Assembly (NCBI RefSeq): GCF_002890915.1
Contig: NZ_POUT01000003.1
Coordinates: 310,001 to 374,000, forward strand
DNA from: Stutzerimonas stutzeri
GTDB taxonomy: Bacteria; Pseudomonadota; Gammaproteobacteria; Pseudomonadales; Pseudomonadaceae
Reading direction: 5' to 3'
Length of the DNA: 64,000 nt
This document shows, one piece after another, positions 24,943 through 34,587 of the stretch. Position numbers and translations under genes: made by a program. The notes below the pieces were generated by a model that ran no database searches, was not told where the DNA came from, and was given only the letters and a program-made list of their open reading frames with translations. Position 1 is the stretch's first letter; each line of letters starts with the position of its first letter.

Positions 24943-26037
24943 ATGAATGCATCCGCCACCGCCCAGCACACCGCTCTCCAGCTCGCCATCAGCGAATCCG
25001 CTCCGCTCGACTCGCTTCCCGCCCGCCGCACCGCCCAGCCGCTGCCCAGCCCCGCCGTATTGCGCCAGCGCCTGCCGCTCGACGCCGCGCTGGCCGAACG
25101 CATCCACAACGACCGCAATGCCATCCGCGCCGTGCTCGACGGTCGCGATCCGCGTCTGCTGGTGGTCGTCGGCCCCTGTTCGCTGCACGATCCGGTCGCC
25201 GCGCTGGAATACGCCGAGCGTCTGGCCGATCTCGCGCCTGAAGTCGACGACCAGCTGCTGCTGGTGATGCGCGCCTACGTGGAGAAACCGCGCACCACCG
25301 TCGGCTGGAAGGGCCTGGTCTACGATCCGCAGCTGGACGGCAGCGGCGACATGGCCGAAGGCCTGCGCCTGTCGCGCCGGCTGATGCTGGACATCCTCGC
25401 CACCGGCCTGCCGCTCGCCAGCGAGCTGTTGCAACCGCTGGCCGCCGGCTACTTCGACGACCTGCTCGGCTGGGCCGCCATCGGCGCACGTACCAGCGAG
25501 TCGCAGATCCACCGCGAGATGGTCAGCGGGCTGGACCTGCCGGTGGGCTTCAAGAACGGCACCGACGGCAGCCTGGGCATCGCCTGCGACGCCATGCGCT
25601 CGGCGGCGCATCCGCACCGGCATTTCGGCATGGACGCGCTGGGCCATCCGGCCCTGCTGGAAACCCACGGCAACCCGGATACCCACCTGGTGCTGCGGGG
25701 CGGCCATGGCGCGCCCAACTACGATGCCGCCAGCGTCGCTGCCGCGCGCGCCGCGCTGGAGAAGCAGGGCATCGCCCCGCGGATCATGGTCGATTGCAGC
25801 CACGCCAACAGCGGCAAGGACCCGCTGCGCCAGCCGGAAGTGCTCGGCAGCGTGCTCGCACAGCGTCTGGCCGGCGATAGCAGCCTGCGCGGCGTGATGC
25901 TGGAGAGCCATCTGTTCGACGGCTGCCAGCCGCTGGGTGGCGAGCTGCGCTACGGCGTGTCGATCACCGATGGCTGCCTGGGCTGGAGCAGCACCGAGCA
26001 GCTGCTGCGCGACGCTGCCCGGCGCCTGCGCGGCTGA
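24943..26037 (+). CDS. aroG: 3-deoxy-7-phosphoheptulonate (DAHP) synthase, AroG/AroF class I
   Basis: 364 residues of the class I-alpha DAHP synthase family, first step of the shikimate pathway (phosphoenolpyruvate plus erythrose-4-phosphate). Conserved blocks are VVGPCSLHDP, RAYVEKPRTTVGWKG, GARTSESQ, GFKNGTDG, VDCSHANSGKD and the C-terminal GGELRYGVSITDGCLGW. AAGGA lies upstream of the ATG. The upstream leader peptides and terminator suggest control by aromatic amino acids. Which of Tyr, Phe or Trp inhibits the enzyme cannot be read from sequence. Confidence 0.95.
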   Translation: MNASATAQHTALQLAISESAPLDSLPARRTAQPLPSPAVLRQRLPLDAALAERIHNDRNAIRAVLDGRDPRLLVVVGPCSLHDPVAALEYAERLADLAPEVDDQLLLVMRAYVEKPRTTVGWKGLVYDPQLDGSGDMAEGLRLSRRLMLDILATGLPLASELLQPLAAGYFDDLLGWAAIGARTSESQIHREMVSGLDLPVGFKNGTDGSLGIACDAMRSAAHPHRHFGMDALGHPALLETHGNPDTHLVLRGGHGAPNYDAASVAAARAALEKQGIAPRIMVDCSHANSGKDPLRQPEVLGSVLAQRLAGDSSLRGVMLESHLFDGCQPLGGELRYGVSITDGCLGWSSTEQLLRDAARRLRG

Positions 26038-26115
26038 AGGCGGTGGACGGGCTTGCGGGGCCGCCCACTCGGCGGCACCCTGTGCCGCTGCCTTTCCCGA
26101 TCGGATGGACCGACC

Positions 26116-26787
26116 ATGCGTGACTACAAATGGCTGCACGAGTACTGCCTCAACCGCTTCGGCTCGGCGGCCGCGCTGGAGGCGCGCCTGCCGCAGCCGT
26201 CCAGCGCCGAACAGCTGCGGGCGATGCCCGATGACCGCTACCTGTCGCTGATCGCCCTGCGCATCTTCCGCGCCGGGCTCAAGCACAGCCTGGTGGATGC
26301 CAAGTGGCCGGCCTTCGAGCAGGCCTTCTTCGGCTTCGACCCGCAGAAGGTGGTGCTCATGGGCGGCGAGCACATCGAGCGGCTGATGCACAACACACAG
26401 CTGATCCGTCACCTCGGCAAGCTCAAGAGCGTGCCGCGCAACGCCCAGTTCGTACTCGACGTGGCGAGAGAGAAGGGCGGTTTCGGCAACCTGCTCGCCG
26501 ACTGGCCGAGCAGCGACATCGTCGGCTTGTGGCGCTACCTGGCCAAGCACGGCAACCAGCTCGGCGGGGCGTCGGCGCCGCGCCTGCTGCGCATGGCCGG
26601 CAAGGATACCTTCGTCCCCAGCAACGACGTGGTCGCCGCACTGAAGGCGCAGGAAGTCATCGACAAGACGCCCAGCAGCCAGCGCGACCAGGCCGCGATG
26701 CAGGCCGTCTTCAACCAGTGGCAGGCCGAAAGCGGCCGACCGCTGTGCCAGCTCTCGGCGATGCTGGCTTTCACCGTCAACCACTGA
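26116..26787 (+). CDS. DNA-3-methyladenine glycosylase I family protein
   Basis: 223 residues of the Tag/HhH-GPD superfamily. The N-terminal MRDYKWLHEYCLNRFGS and the core FRAGLKHSLVDAKWPAFEQAF match the Tag-like group found in pseudomonads. The family excises alkylated adenine from DNA. It differs from canonical E. coli Tag, including the zinc-binding ends, so substrate specificity is uncertain. The ATG at 26116 is chosen over 26053 on homology of the N-terminus. Confidence 0.85.
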   Translation: MRDYKWLHEYCLNRFGSAAALEARLPQPSSAEQLRAMPDDRYLSLIALRIFRAGLKHSLVDAKWPAFEQAFFGFDPQKVVLMGGEHIERLMHNTQLIRHLGKLKSVPRNAQFVLDVAREKGGFGNLLADWPSSDIVGLWRYLAKHGNQLGGASAPRLLRMAGKDTFVPSNDVVAALKAQEVIDKTPSSQRDQAAMQAVFNQWQAESGRPLCQLSAMLAFTVNH

Positions 26788-26845
26788 CGCTGCTGCGACG
26801 GTTTGGCGCAGCGCCGGCGTTGCGCCTGCGGTGTAAAGTCGAATC

Positions 26846-27211
26846 ATGACCATCGTCAAAGACAAACGCGCGCGGATCGTATGGGTGCTGCTCACCTGCA
26901 TCCTGATCAATGCCTTCGTTTGCAGCCTGAACCATGCCACCCACGTGGGCTTCGGCCTGGCCATGGGGCAGGATGCCTTCTGCCTCAGCGACGACTCCTC
27001 CTCCGGCGCTAGCGCACTTCCCGCGGATGTTCACGGCTTGTCCGAGCACGCGTTCGACTGCCCGCTGTGCAGCTCGGTGTTCCTCGGCATCGTCGTACTG
27101 CTCGCCCTGGCCTGGCTGGGCCAGGGGGCGACGGTCGCGCCGCGGCTGCGGCAACCGGAGCGGCTCGGTCCGCGCCACCACTGGCCGGCGCTGAACCCGC
27201 GCGCACCCTGA
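26846..27211 (+). CDS. DUF2946-like small membrane protein
   Basis: 121 residues. An N-terminal hydrophobic segment (IVWVLLTCILINAFVCSL) and a second after residue 76 flank a His/Cys-containing segment ending in HAFDCPLCSS. This pattern matches DUF2946 proteins, often found near copper-transport genes. Metal binding is inference from the His/Cys pattern. It lies between the glycosylase and an unknown gene, all on the plus strand. Confidence 0.7.
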   Translation: MTIVKDKRARIVWVLLTCILINAFVCSLNHATHVGFGLAMGQDAFCLSDDSSSGASALPADVHGLSEHAFDCPLCSSVFLGIVVLLALAWLGQGATVAPRLRQPERLGPRHHWPALNPRAP

Positions 27212-27319
27212 ATCCCCTGACCGCAGACCACGGTGTCCATGCGCCGCGGCCCTGAGCTGCGCGCTGGACGGCAACTGTCGGAGCCTTCCGACGGCACGCT
27301 CAAACAGGGGATTTCCAAC

Positions 27320-27874
27320 ATGACCATGATGGAGCGCTTCACCCGCGCCGAGAGCCACACCCGCTATCGGCTGCCCTTCCCGGATTACCCCAGCAACGCT
27401 CGCAGCTTCGTGCACCTGGATGCCAAGCTGCTGCCGTACTGGCACGCCTTGTTCGATGTCTGCCCGCAGCTGCTCAAGCTGGACCCGCCGGACGGCCTGA
27501 AGATCTTCCGCCAGTTCATGACCTGGGCCTACGGCTGCCAACTGGCGCTCGACTGGACCTTCCACCTCAGCGTCTGTCGTTGGTTGCTGGTCTCGGGCTA
27601 CCGCGAGCTGGTCGAGCCGGATCATATCGAAGCCATGATGATCGCCGCGGCGGCGCGCTGGGTCGCCAGCGACGACAGCCCGGCGCTTGGCATCGTGCTC
27701 GGCTGGCAGGGCGGTGGCGACCACGTCTTCGACTGGAAACCACGGGTGCGCCAGGGCGGGCGCCCGCTCGCGGCCGAGGCCGAGGAACTGCCGCCGGCGC
27801 CCTGGGATTTCGCCTGGAGCCCGCTTTCGAGCACCGCTGGCAACGGTTTTCGTCGCTGGCTCAGGGTGCCCTGA
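27320..27874 (+). CDS. Unknown soluble protein
   Basis: 184 residues from the ATG preceded by AGGGGA; not recognised. No signal peptide or membrane helices. It has many aromatic residues and cysteines in FDVCPQLLKLDPPDG, AYGCQLALDW and LSVCRWLL. The C-terminus is Pro/Ala-rich and ends in WLRVP. A start at 27233 is possible but lacks a ribosome site. Codon usage is as in the neighbours, so it looks like a real gene. Confidence 0.6.
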   Translation: MTMMERFTRAESHTRYRLPFPDYPSNARSFVHLDAKLLPYWHALFDVCPQLLKLDPPDGLKIFRQFMTWAYGCQLALDWTFHLSVCRWLLVSGYRELVEPDHIEAMMIAAAARWVASDDSPALGIVLGWQGGGDHVFDWKPRVRQGGRPLAAEAEELPPAPWDFAWSPLSSTAGNGFRRWLRVP

Positions 27875-28308
27875 CTGCGACAGCCCGCCACAGTGTCGTA
27901 CTGCCATCCTTGGTGGAGCATGACACAAGGCCGGCAGCGATGGCCGCACTCGCCCCGCAACCGGAGCAGGACAGGCCCGGGCGGGATGTTCTGCCCGACT
28001 GCAGGGGGCGTGCCGGTGTTTCGCAGCAGGGCTCGGCCAGCAGCTATGCTCTTCAAGCGAAGCGACAGGGCTGCAAGCGCCAGCGGAGGCGGGGTGGGGC
28101 AGGCTGTCGCAGTTGTCGCCGCTGGAGGTGGGCGGGACACTTTGCAGGCCTCGAATCCGAGCAGCGCTTCCACGGGTGGATTCGAGGTGGAGCGATTGAG
28201 CCCGGGCCGCAATGCCCGGGTTCCGGCCCCCGCCCCAACGGGGGCCTTCAATCGCAGCATGCCGCCGGAGCGGGAAGCGCTCGGGCAGGCGAGCAAGAGG
28301 AGGTAGGC
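27875..28308. other. 434-base intergenic region upstream of cyd operon
   Basis: No convincing gene on either strand. Two GC hairpins sit near the cyd start: CCCGGGC with its complement near 28200-28219 and GGCCCCC with its complement at about 28226-28247, the latter followed by TTCAA and able to act as a weak terminator. The cyd promoter should be here, but I do not see a clear Anr box. Confidence 0.5.
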
Positions 28309-28488
28309 ATGTTCAAGTCGTCGCTCAGACGGGATGTCGTGCTGGTACTGCTGGTCAAGGTCGCGATCCTCATAATCATAAAAAACATCTGGTTCGATGC
28401 TCCCAGCATTCCCGAGAACGGTTCGGCGCGGGTTGCCGGATATTTGCTTGATTCGCGGGGTTCGATCCCCGAGGGAGGGCCGAGATGA
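28309..28488 (+). CDS. cydP: CydP, small subunit-like protein of cytochrome bd
   Basis: 59 residues beginning [29 protein letters not shown], one membrane helix after a basic N-terminus, as in the CydP small proteins found before cydA in pseudomonads. A strong ribosome site (AGAGGAGG) precedes it. Its stop overlaps the cydA ATG. The C-terminal half (from about residue 33) is hydrophilic and longer than I expect for the family. Confidence 0.75.
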   Translation: MFKSSLRRDVVLVLLVKVAILIIIKNIWFDAPSIPENGSARVAGYLLDSRGSIPEGGPR

Positions 28489-30068
28489 TCTCGGAAAGCG
28501 TTGTCGATCTATCACGCCTGCAATTCGCCATGACGGCGATGTATCACTTTCTGTTCGTGCCGCTGACGTTGGGGCTGTCCTTCCTGCTTGCCATCATGGA
28601 GTCGGTCTACGTCATGACCGGCAAGCAGGTCTACAAGGACATGACCCAATTCTGGGGCAAGTTGTTCGGCATCAACTTCGCCCTCGGCGTCACCACCGGG
28701 CTGACCATGGAGTTCCAGTTCGGTACCAACTGGGCCTATTACAGCCACTACGTCGGTGACATCTTCGGGGCGCCGCTGGCCATCGAGGGGCTGATGGCCT
28801 TCTTCCTCGAGTCCACCTTCATCGGCCTGTTCTTCTTCGGCTGGGATCGCTTGAGCAAGGTGCAGCACCTGTCCATCACCTGGCTGGTGGCGCTGGGCTC
28901 GAACCTCTCGGCGCTGTGGATTCTCATCGCCAACGGCTGGATGCAGTATCCGGTGGGTTCGGAGTTCAACTTCGAAACCATGCGCATGGAACTGGTCGAC
29001 TTCGCCGCGCTGCTGTTCAACCCGGTGGCACAGGTGAAGTTCGTGCATACCGTGTCGGCCGGCTACGTCACCGGGGCGATCTTCGTCCTGGCCATCTCCA
29101 GCTACTACCTGCTGAAGCAGCGCGATCTGGGCTTCGCCCGCCGCTCGTTCGCCATCGCCGCGGTGTTCGGCCTGGCCTCGACGCTCTCGGTGATCATCCT
29201 CGGCGACGAGTCCGGCTACGAGATCGGCGAGGTGCAGAAGGTCAAGCTCGCCGCCATCGAGGCCGAGTGGGAGACCCATCCGGCGCCGGCCGGCTTCACG
29301 CTGTTCGGCCTGCCCGACCAGGAGGCGATGCGCACCGACTTCGAGGTGAAGATCCCCTATGCGCTGGGGCTGATCGCCACCCGCTCGGTGGACGAGGAGA
29401 TCAAGGGCATCAAGCAACTGGTCGCCGAGCATGAGCTGCGCATCCGCAATGGCATGCTCGCCTATGAGCGGTTGCAGCAACTGCGCGCCGGCGACAAGTC
29501 GCCCGAGGCCATCGCCGCCTTCGACGAGGTCAAGCAGGACCTGGGCTACGGGCTGCTGCTCAAGAAGTACACGGCGGATGTACTGGACGCCAGCGAGGAG
29601 CAGATCAAGCAGGCTGCGCTGGATACCATCCCCGACGTACCCAGCCTGTTCTGGACCTTCCGCGCCATGGTCGCCGCGGGCTTCCTCATGCTGCTGCTGT
29701 TCGCCCTGGCGAGCTGGGCCTCGATCAAGCGCAATGCCGAGAACAAGCCCTGGCTGCTGAAGTTCGCGCTGTTCAGCCTGCCGCTGCCGTGGATCGCCGC
29801 GCAGACCGGCTGGTACGTCGCCGAGCACGGCCGCCAGCCCTGGTCGATCGCCGAAGTGTTGCCGACCCATCTGTCCACCTCGACGCTCGCCGCGGGTGAC
29901 ATCTGGGGGTCGCTGATCGCCCTGGTGGGCTTCTACAGCCTGCTGCTGGTGGTGGAAATGTTCCTGATGATCCGCTTCGCGCGGCTCGGCCCGAGCAGCC
30001 TGCACACCGGTCGTTATCACTTCGAGCAGGGCGCGGTCGCAGTGGCCGATGCCCCGTCGCAAGCCTGA
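28485..30068 (+). CDS. cydA: Cytochrome bd ubiquinol oxidase subunit I
   Basis: 527 residues, the long-Q-loop (E. coli-like) form. Expected heme ligands are His21, His188 and Met395, and the quinol-binding motif GWMQYPVG is at 151-158. The enzyme oxidises ubiquinol and reduces oxygen with high affinity at the inner membrane. In nitrogen-fixing Azotobacter, cytochrome bd provides respiratory protection of nitrogenase; the same role is plausible here. Confidence 0.96.
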   Translation: MISESVVDLSRLQFAMTAMYHFLFVPLTLGLSFLLAIMESVYVMTGKQVYKDMTQFWGKLFGINFALGVTTGLTMEFQFGTNWAYYSHYVGDIFGAPLAIEGLMAFFLESTFIGLFFFGWDRLSKVQHLSITWLVALGSNLSALWILIANGWMQYPVGSEFNFETMRMELVDFAALLFNPVAQVKFVHTVSAGYVTGAIFVLAISSYYLLKQRDLGFARRSFAIAAVFGLASTLSVIILGDESGYEIGEVQKVKLAAIEAEWETHPAPAGFTLFGLPDQEAMRTDFEVKIPYALGLIATRSVDEEIKGIKQLVAEHELRIRNGMLAYERLQQLRAGDKSPEAIAAFDEVKQDLGYGLLLKKYTADVLDASEEQIKQAALDTIPDVPSLFWTFRAMVAAGFLMLLLFALASWASIKRNAENKPWLLKFALFSLPLPWIAAQTGWYVAEHGRQPWSIAEVLPTHLSTSTLAAGDIWGSLIALVGFYSLLLVVEMFLMIRFARLGPSSLHTGRYHFEQGAVAVADAPSQA

Positions 30069-30078
30069 GGAAATCACC

Positions 30079-31221
30079 ATGTTCGATTACGAGGTACTCA
30101 AGCTGATCTGGTGGGTGCTGATCGGTGTATTGCTGATCGGCTTCGCCCTGACCGATGGCTTCGACATGGGCGCCATGGCGCTGATGCCCTTCGTCGGCAA
30201 GACCGACAACGAGCGGCGGGTGGCGATCAACACCATCGCGCCGCACTGGGATGGCAACCAGGTATGGTTCATCACCGCCGGTGGTGCACTGTTCGCTGCC
30301 TGGCCGATGGTCTACGCGGTGGCCTTCTCCGGGTTGTACTGGGCGATGCTGCTGGTGCTGTTCGCACTGTTCTGCCGCCCGGTGGGCTTCGACTACCGCA
30401 GCAAGGTGGCGGACCCGCGCTGGCGCAACGCCTGGGACTGGGCGCTGTTCGTCGGTGGCGCGGTGCCGGCGCTGGTGTTCGGCGTGGCCTTCGGCAACCT
30501 GTTCCTCGGCCTGCCGTTCCAGCTCGACGAGCTGATGCGCTCCACCTACCACGGCTCCTTCTTCGCGCTGCTCAACCCCTTCGCGCTGCTGTGCGGCATC
30601 GTCAGCCTGAGCATGCTCAGCGCCCACGGTGGTGCCTGGCTGATGATGCGAACCGACGGCGCGCTGGGCGAGCGCTCGCGGCAGGCGACCCGGTTGTGCG
30701 CGCTGGTGTTCCTGCTGGGCTTCGTGGCGGCCGGGCTGTGGCTGGCGCTGGGCATCCAGGGCTTCAGCCAGCTGTCGGTCACCGACCCGGGGGCGGCGCT
30801 CAATCCGCTGCTGCACAAGCAGGTGGCACAGGACAATGCCGGCTGGCTGGCCAACTACCGCCTGTATCCGCTCACCCTGGTTGCGCCGGTCATCGCCATC
30901 GCCGGCGCGCTGCTGGCCCTGCTCGGCGCCAGCCGCAACAGCGGCGCCGCGAGTTTCCTCGGCACCAGCCTGATGATCGTCGGCAGCATCTGCACCGCGG
31001 GCTTCGCGCTGTTTCCCTTCGTCTTCCCGTCGAGCCTGGACCCGGCATCGAGCCTGACCCTGTGGGATGCGGTATCCAGCCGCAAGACCCTGGGCATCAT
31101 GTTCGTCGTGGCCTGCATCTTCGTGCCGCTGATCCTCTGCTACACGCTGTGGAGCTACGTGCGCATGTGGGGCCGGCTGAACGACAAGAGCATCGAGGCC
31201 AACCCCCACGGGCTGTACTGA
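30079..31221 (+). CDS. cydB: Cytochrome bd ubiquinol oxidase subunit II
   Basis: 380 residues from the ATG preceded by GAGGAAAT; the frame start at 30049 lies inside cydA. The N-terminus MFDYEVLKLIWWVLIGVLLIGFALTDGFDMG is typical of CydB, with about eight membrane segments. It forms the heterodimer with CydA and supports heme assembly. Confidence 0.96.
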   Translation: MFDYEVLKLIWWVLIGVLLIGFALTDGFDMGAMALMPFVGKTDNERRVAINTIAPHWDGNQVWFITAGGALFAAWPMVYAVAFSGLYWAMLLVLFALFCRPVGFDYRSKVADPRWRNAWDWALFVGGAVPALVFGVAFGNLFLGLPFQLDELMRSTYHGSFFALLNPFALLCGIVSLSMLSAHGGAWLMMRTDGALGERSRQATRLCALVFLLGFVAAGLWLALGIQGFSQLSVTDPGAALNPLLHKQVAQDNAGWLANYRLYPLTLVAPVIAIAGALLALLGASRNSGAASFLGTSLMIVGSICTAGFALFPFVFPSSLDPASSLTLWDAVSSRKTLGIMFVVACIFVPLILCYTLWSYVRMWGRLNDKSIEANPHGLY

Positions 31222-31268
31222 TCGCGCAGGCGGGCCGTCCTGGCCCGCCTCGCCAAGGAGAAACGACT

Positions 31269-31394
31269 ATGTGGTACTTCACCTGGATTCTCGGTGTGCT
31301 GCTCGCCTGCAGCTTCGGCATCATCAACGCGCTGTGGCTCGAAGCCACGCAGGATCTGGATGCGGAGCCGGGCCGGGATCGGCATGGCCGCTGA
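31269..31394 (+). CDS. cydX: CydX, small subunit of cytochrome bd
   Basis: 41 residues starting MWYFTWILGVLLACSFGIINALWLE, the hallmark of CydX/YbgT. A single membrane helix packs against CydA and stabilises the hemes. AAGGAG lies upstream. Its last 11 bases overlap the start of ybgE. Confidence 0.93.
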   Translation: MWYFTWILGVLLACSFGIINALWLEATQDLDAEPGRDRHGR

Positions 31395-31668
31395 CTGGCT
31401 CTACCGGCCGGCCAGCCGCGCACTGTCGCTGCTGCTGGTCGCGCCGCTGGCGTTGCTGCTGCTGATCCATCCGGCGGCGATGCTCGACAGCCAGGGTGGC
31501 TACAGCCATCCGTTGCTGATGCTGGTGATGTGGGGCATCTCCGCGGGCTTCGTGCACGGCCTCGGCTTCGTTCCGCAATTCTGGCTCTGGCGCTGGCTGC
31601 TCGGGCCGCTGCCGGGCTGGACGCTGGCGGCACTGGGCTATCTGATCCTGTGGCAGGCGCAACGCTAG
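31384..31668 (+). CDS. ybgE: YbgE-like cyd operon membrane protein
   Basis: 94 residues with three hydrophobic segments. Operon position after cydX and the motif GFVPQFWLWRWLLGP match the YbgE family (cyd operon protein of unknown function). The start overlaps the cydX end. The 214-base stretch after its stop shows nothing recognisable before the next gene. Confidence 0.85.
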   Translation: MAADWLYRPASRALSLLLVAPLALLLLIHPAAMLDSQGGYSHPLLMLVMWGISAGFVHGLGFVPQFWLWRWLLGPLPGWTLAALGYLILWQAQR

Positions 31669-31882
31669 CGGCCGTTGCCGCTGTGCCAGCCGAATCCACG
31701 ACCAATTGAACGAACCAGCCGGGCAGGCCGCCGGGGCTCATGCAAGGGCCGTCGGGCTGAGGTGGCTGGGCCAGACGTTTTGCCGCAGTCGATTCGTCAC
31801 ATTTCGTCCGATTGAATTTGATCATCGGCGCGAGAGCAGGCATAGTCGCCGGCACTTTGAAATCACCGACACGGTCGTGCCC

Positions 31883-32515
31883 ATGCGCCAACGCTTCGCA
31901 CCCCTCGTGCCCCTCGCACTGATTGCCCTGCTGACCGCTTGTGCCGGCCAGCCCGTCCAGACCGAACGGCAGTTCGTATCGCCTCGTCTGGCACAGCATC
32001 ATCCCCTGGCCGAATTCGATTTCGCTGCCCTTGGCAAGGCGAGCGAAGACTCGCTGGACGCGCTCACCGACGAGCACGACTACCAGTTGCCGCACCTGGC
32101 CGACAGCATTCTCGAGCGGGGTTTCACCCTGGTCGGCACGCCATACCGCTATGGCGGCAATTCGACGAAGACCGGTTTCGATTGCAGCGGCTTCGTCGGC
32201 TTCCTGTTCCGCAAGGAGGCGGGCCTCGAACTGCCACGCTCCACCCGCGAGCTGATCAACCTCGATGCGCCCGTGATCGAGCGCGGCGAACTCGCGCCCG
32301 GGGATGTGGTGTTCTTCAACAACCGCGGCCGTGGCCGGGTCAGCCATGCCGGCATCTATATCGGCGACGATCGCTTCATTCACGCATCCAGCAGCCGCAG
32401 CGGCGGAGTGCGGGTCGATAGCCTGGACGACAAGTACTGGCGGGCCAGCTACCTGGAAGCCAAGCGCGTGCTGGCGCTGGCCCCGCCGTTGGCGCCGAGC
32501 ACGGTGCATCGCTGA
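31883..32515 (+). CDS. NlpC/P60 lipoprotein, peptidoglycan endopeptidase-like
   Basis: 210 residues. A signal peptide ends in LLTAC, with the lipidated cysteine at residue 20. The NlpC/P60 domain has catalytic Cys101 in FDCSG, His155 in SHAGIYI and His169 in FIHASS. Such enzymes cut peptide crosslinks in the cell wall. The ATG at 31883 is chosen because it gives a proper lipoprotein signal; the ORF runs open further upstream without signal features. The next gene is a shorter paralogue. Confidence 0.9.
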   Translation: MRQRFAPLVPLALIALLTACAGQPVQTERQFVSPRLAQHHPLAEFDFAALGKASEDSLDALTDEHDYQLPHLADSILERGFTLVGTPYRYGGNSTKTGFDCSGFVGFLFRKEAGLELPRSTRELINLDAPVIERGELAPGDVVFFNNRGRGRVSHAGIYIGDDRFIHASSSRSGGVRVDSLDDKYWRASYLEAKRVLALAPPLAPSTVHR

Positions 32516-32603
32516 TTCCCGGTCATATTCGCTGACGCCGCGGGCTTGCGTCTTCGCGTGCCTGCCGGCAGAGTGATGGCTCGACCGCCAGGACCGCTCT
32601 GCC

Positions 32604-33119
32604 ATGCCTTTTCCGGCTCGTCTCTCGATCATCCTGCTGATCGCTCTGCTCAGCGCCTGCACCGGCCCCGCACCGCAACCGCCGGTCATCGCGCCGGTCG
32701 AACCGCCGGCTGCCGGTGCGGCCGAAGACGTTCTCTTCAGTGCCCTGGGCCTGGTCGGCACGCCCTATCGCTACGGCGGTAATACGCCGGACAGTGGCTT
32801 CGATTGCAGCGGCCTGATCGGCTACGTCTACCGCGGTGCCGCTGGCATGAACCTGCCGCGTACCACGACCGAGATGAGCCGGATGCGCGGCACCGACGTC
32901 GGCCGCGAAGCCCTGCGTGCCGGTGACCTGCTGTTCTTCGCCACCAGCGGCGGGCGCCGCGTCAGCCATGCCGGGATCTACGTTGGCGAGGGGCGCTTCG
33001 TCCATGCGCCGTCGAGCGGCGGCACCGTGCGGCTGGACAGCTTGGCGAACAACTACTGGCAGAAGAACTACCTCGGCGCCAAGCGCCTGCTCGACGAGTC
33101 GCGTTTCGCCAGCAACTGA
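32604..33119 (+). CDS. NlpC/P60 lipoprotein, shorter paralogue
   Basis: 171 residues with lipobox LLSAC (Cys19), a Pro-rich linker and the NlpC/P60 triad Cys68, His122 and His134. It is clearly related to the preceding protein (GTPYRYGGN, FDCSG, RVSHAGIY) and lies 88 bases downstream, so the pair probably arose by tandem duplication. Periplasmic, anchored to the outer membrane by prediction. Confidence 0.9.
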   Translation: MPFPARLSIILLIALLSACTGPAPQPPVIAPVEPPAAGAAEDVLFSALGLVGTPYRYGGNTPDSGFDCSGLIGYVYRGAAGMNLPRTTTEMSRMRGTDVGREALRAGDLLFFATSGGRRVSHAGIYVGEGRFVHAPSSGGTVRLDSLANNYWQKNYLGAKRLLDESRFASN

Positions 33120-33273
33120 GCCTTCCGGATGCATACACATCCTGCAATGGTATGAATTTGACACGTCGCGATTCCTCAATCCTGAGGCTTTGGTTAAGAT
33201 CGGCGCCCTCACTTCCTCACGTGCGCGGTCCCGCGCACACGCCAGATTTCCTAACCTTCGCTTTGGGTGATTT

Positions 33274-34536
33274 ATGCCTGAAATACTTCCGCTCGTGCTC
33301 ATTGCACTCGCCGTGGCTGCGCTACTGGGTGTGGTGCTTGAAGAAATAACCCACGTCAACAAGGCCAAGGTGACCTTGTTCTTCGGTACGCTGGCCTGGC
33401 TGCTGCTGTTCATCTTCTCGCCCGTGGGCGAGGAGCGGGATCTGGTGCTCACCAGCCTCAACGAGAACATCGCCGAGATCGCCGGGCTGTGGATCTTCCT
33501 CGTCGCCGCGATGACCTTCGTCGCCTATCTGAACAAGAAAGGCATGATCGAGAACCTGATCTACCTGGTGCTGCCGCAGCGGATCAGCGAGCGGGCGCTG
33601 CTGTTCCTGACCGCGGCGTTCTGCTTCGTGTTCTCCTCGCTGGCGGACAACATCACCGCGACGCTGGTATCGATCACGCTGATCCTGTCGCTGCAACTGG
33701 AGCGCGCCAAGACCATCAAGTTCGCCACCCTGGTGGTATTTGCGGTGAACTCCGGCGGTGTCGCGCTGATCACCGGTGACGTCACCACACTGATGATCTT
33801 CCTCGCCGGCAAAGTGCAGATCCTGCAGCTGCTGGCCCTGGCGCTGCCTGCCTTCCTCGCCGTCATGGTGCTGGCGGCGATCCTCTCCATCGGCATGAGC
33901 GGCGAGGTGCGGGTGCAGGCCCACCGCAAGGACGTGCGCGGCGTCGATGTCGCGATCGCGCTGATCTTCCTCAGCACCATTCTGTTCACCATCGCCGGCA
34001 ACTTCTTCTTCCAGATTCCGCCGGTGCTGACCTTCCTTGCCGGCCTGTCGATCATGTTCCTGGTGGCGCGCTTCTTCAGCGACGACAACGACACCGATCC
34101 GATCCTCGAGTACGTTCGCCAGGTGGAATTCGAGACCCTGTTCTTCTTCCTCGGCATCCTGCTGCTGGTGGGCATGCTCAAGGAAATCCACGTGCTCGAC
34201 GGACTGGTGCGCATCTACGACCAAGTGCCGCCGATCATGGCCAACTACCTGATGGGCGTGCTTTCGGCGGCCATCGACAACGTGCCGCTGACCGCCGCGC
34301 TGCTCAAGTCCGGCCTGCAGATGGGGGTGGCCGAGTGGATGGTGCTGACCTACGCGGTCGGCGTGGGCGGCTCGCTGCTGGTGATCGGCTCGGCGGCGGG
34401 GATCGTCGCCATGAGCAAGGTGCAGGGGCTGACATTCGGCAGCTATCTCAAATATGCGCTCTACCTGTTCGTGGCCTTCAACATCGGTTTCGCCGGCGTC
34501 TACCTGGTCGGCTTGCTCATGTCCGGCGCGGCTTGA
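33274..34536 (+). CDS. nhaD: NhaD-type Na+/H+ antiporter
   Basis: 420 residues with about twelve membrane segments. Family motifs include FSSLADNITATLVSI, VNSGGVALITGDVTTLMIF and SAAIDNVPLTAALLKSG, typical of NhaD in the ion transporter superfamily. It exports sodium in exchange for protons and suits a halotolerant or alkaline lifestyle. Downstream it converges with a phosphoesterase gene; the 51 bases between hold GC hairpins without a T tract. Confidence 0.93.
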   Translation: MPEILPLVLIALAVAALLGVVLEEITHVNKAKVTLFFGTLAWLLLFIFSPVGEERDLVLTSLNENIAEIAGLWIFLVAAMTFVAYLNKKGMIENLIYLVLPQRISERALLFLTAAFCFVFSSLADNITATLVSITLILSLQLERAKTIKFATLVVFAVNSGGVALITGDVTTLMIFLAGKVQILQLLALALPAFLAVMVLAAILSIGMSGEVRVQAHRKDVRGVDVAIALIFLSTILFTIAGNFFFQIPPVLTFLAGLSIMFLVARFFSDDNDTDPILEYVRQVEFETLFFFLGILLLVGMLKEIHVLDGLVRIYDQVPPIMANYLMGVLSAAIDNVPLTAALLKSGLQMGVAEWMVLTYAVGVGGSLLVIGSAAGIVAMSKVQGLTFGSYLKYALYLFVAFNIGFAGVYLVGLLMSGAA

Positions 34537-34587
34537 GGTGCCGCCCGTCCCGGCTGCTCCCGAGGCGCCGGGTGGCGGGGCGGCCGT

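Noticed and set aside
24691..26964. 757-codon minus-strand frame opposite aroG and the glycosylase gene
   Set aside because: Covers two clear plus-strand genes and the terminator; no family resemblance.
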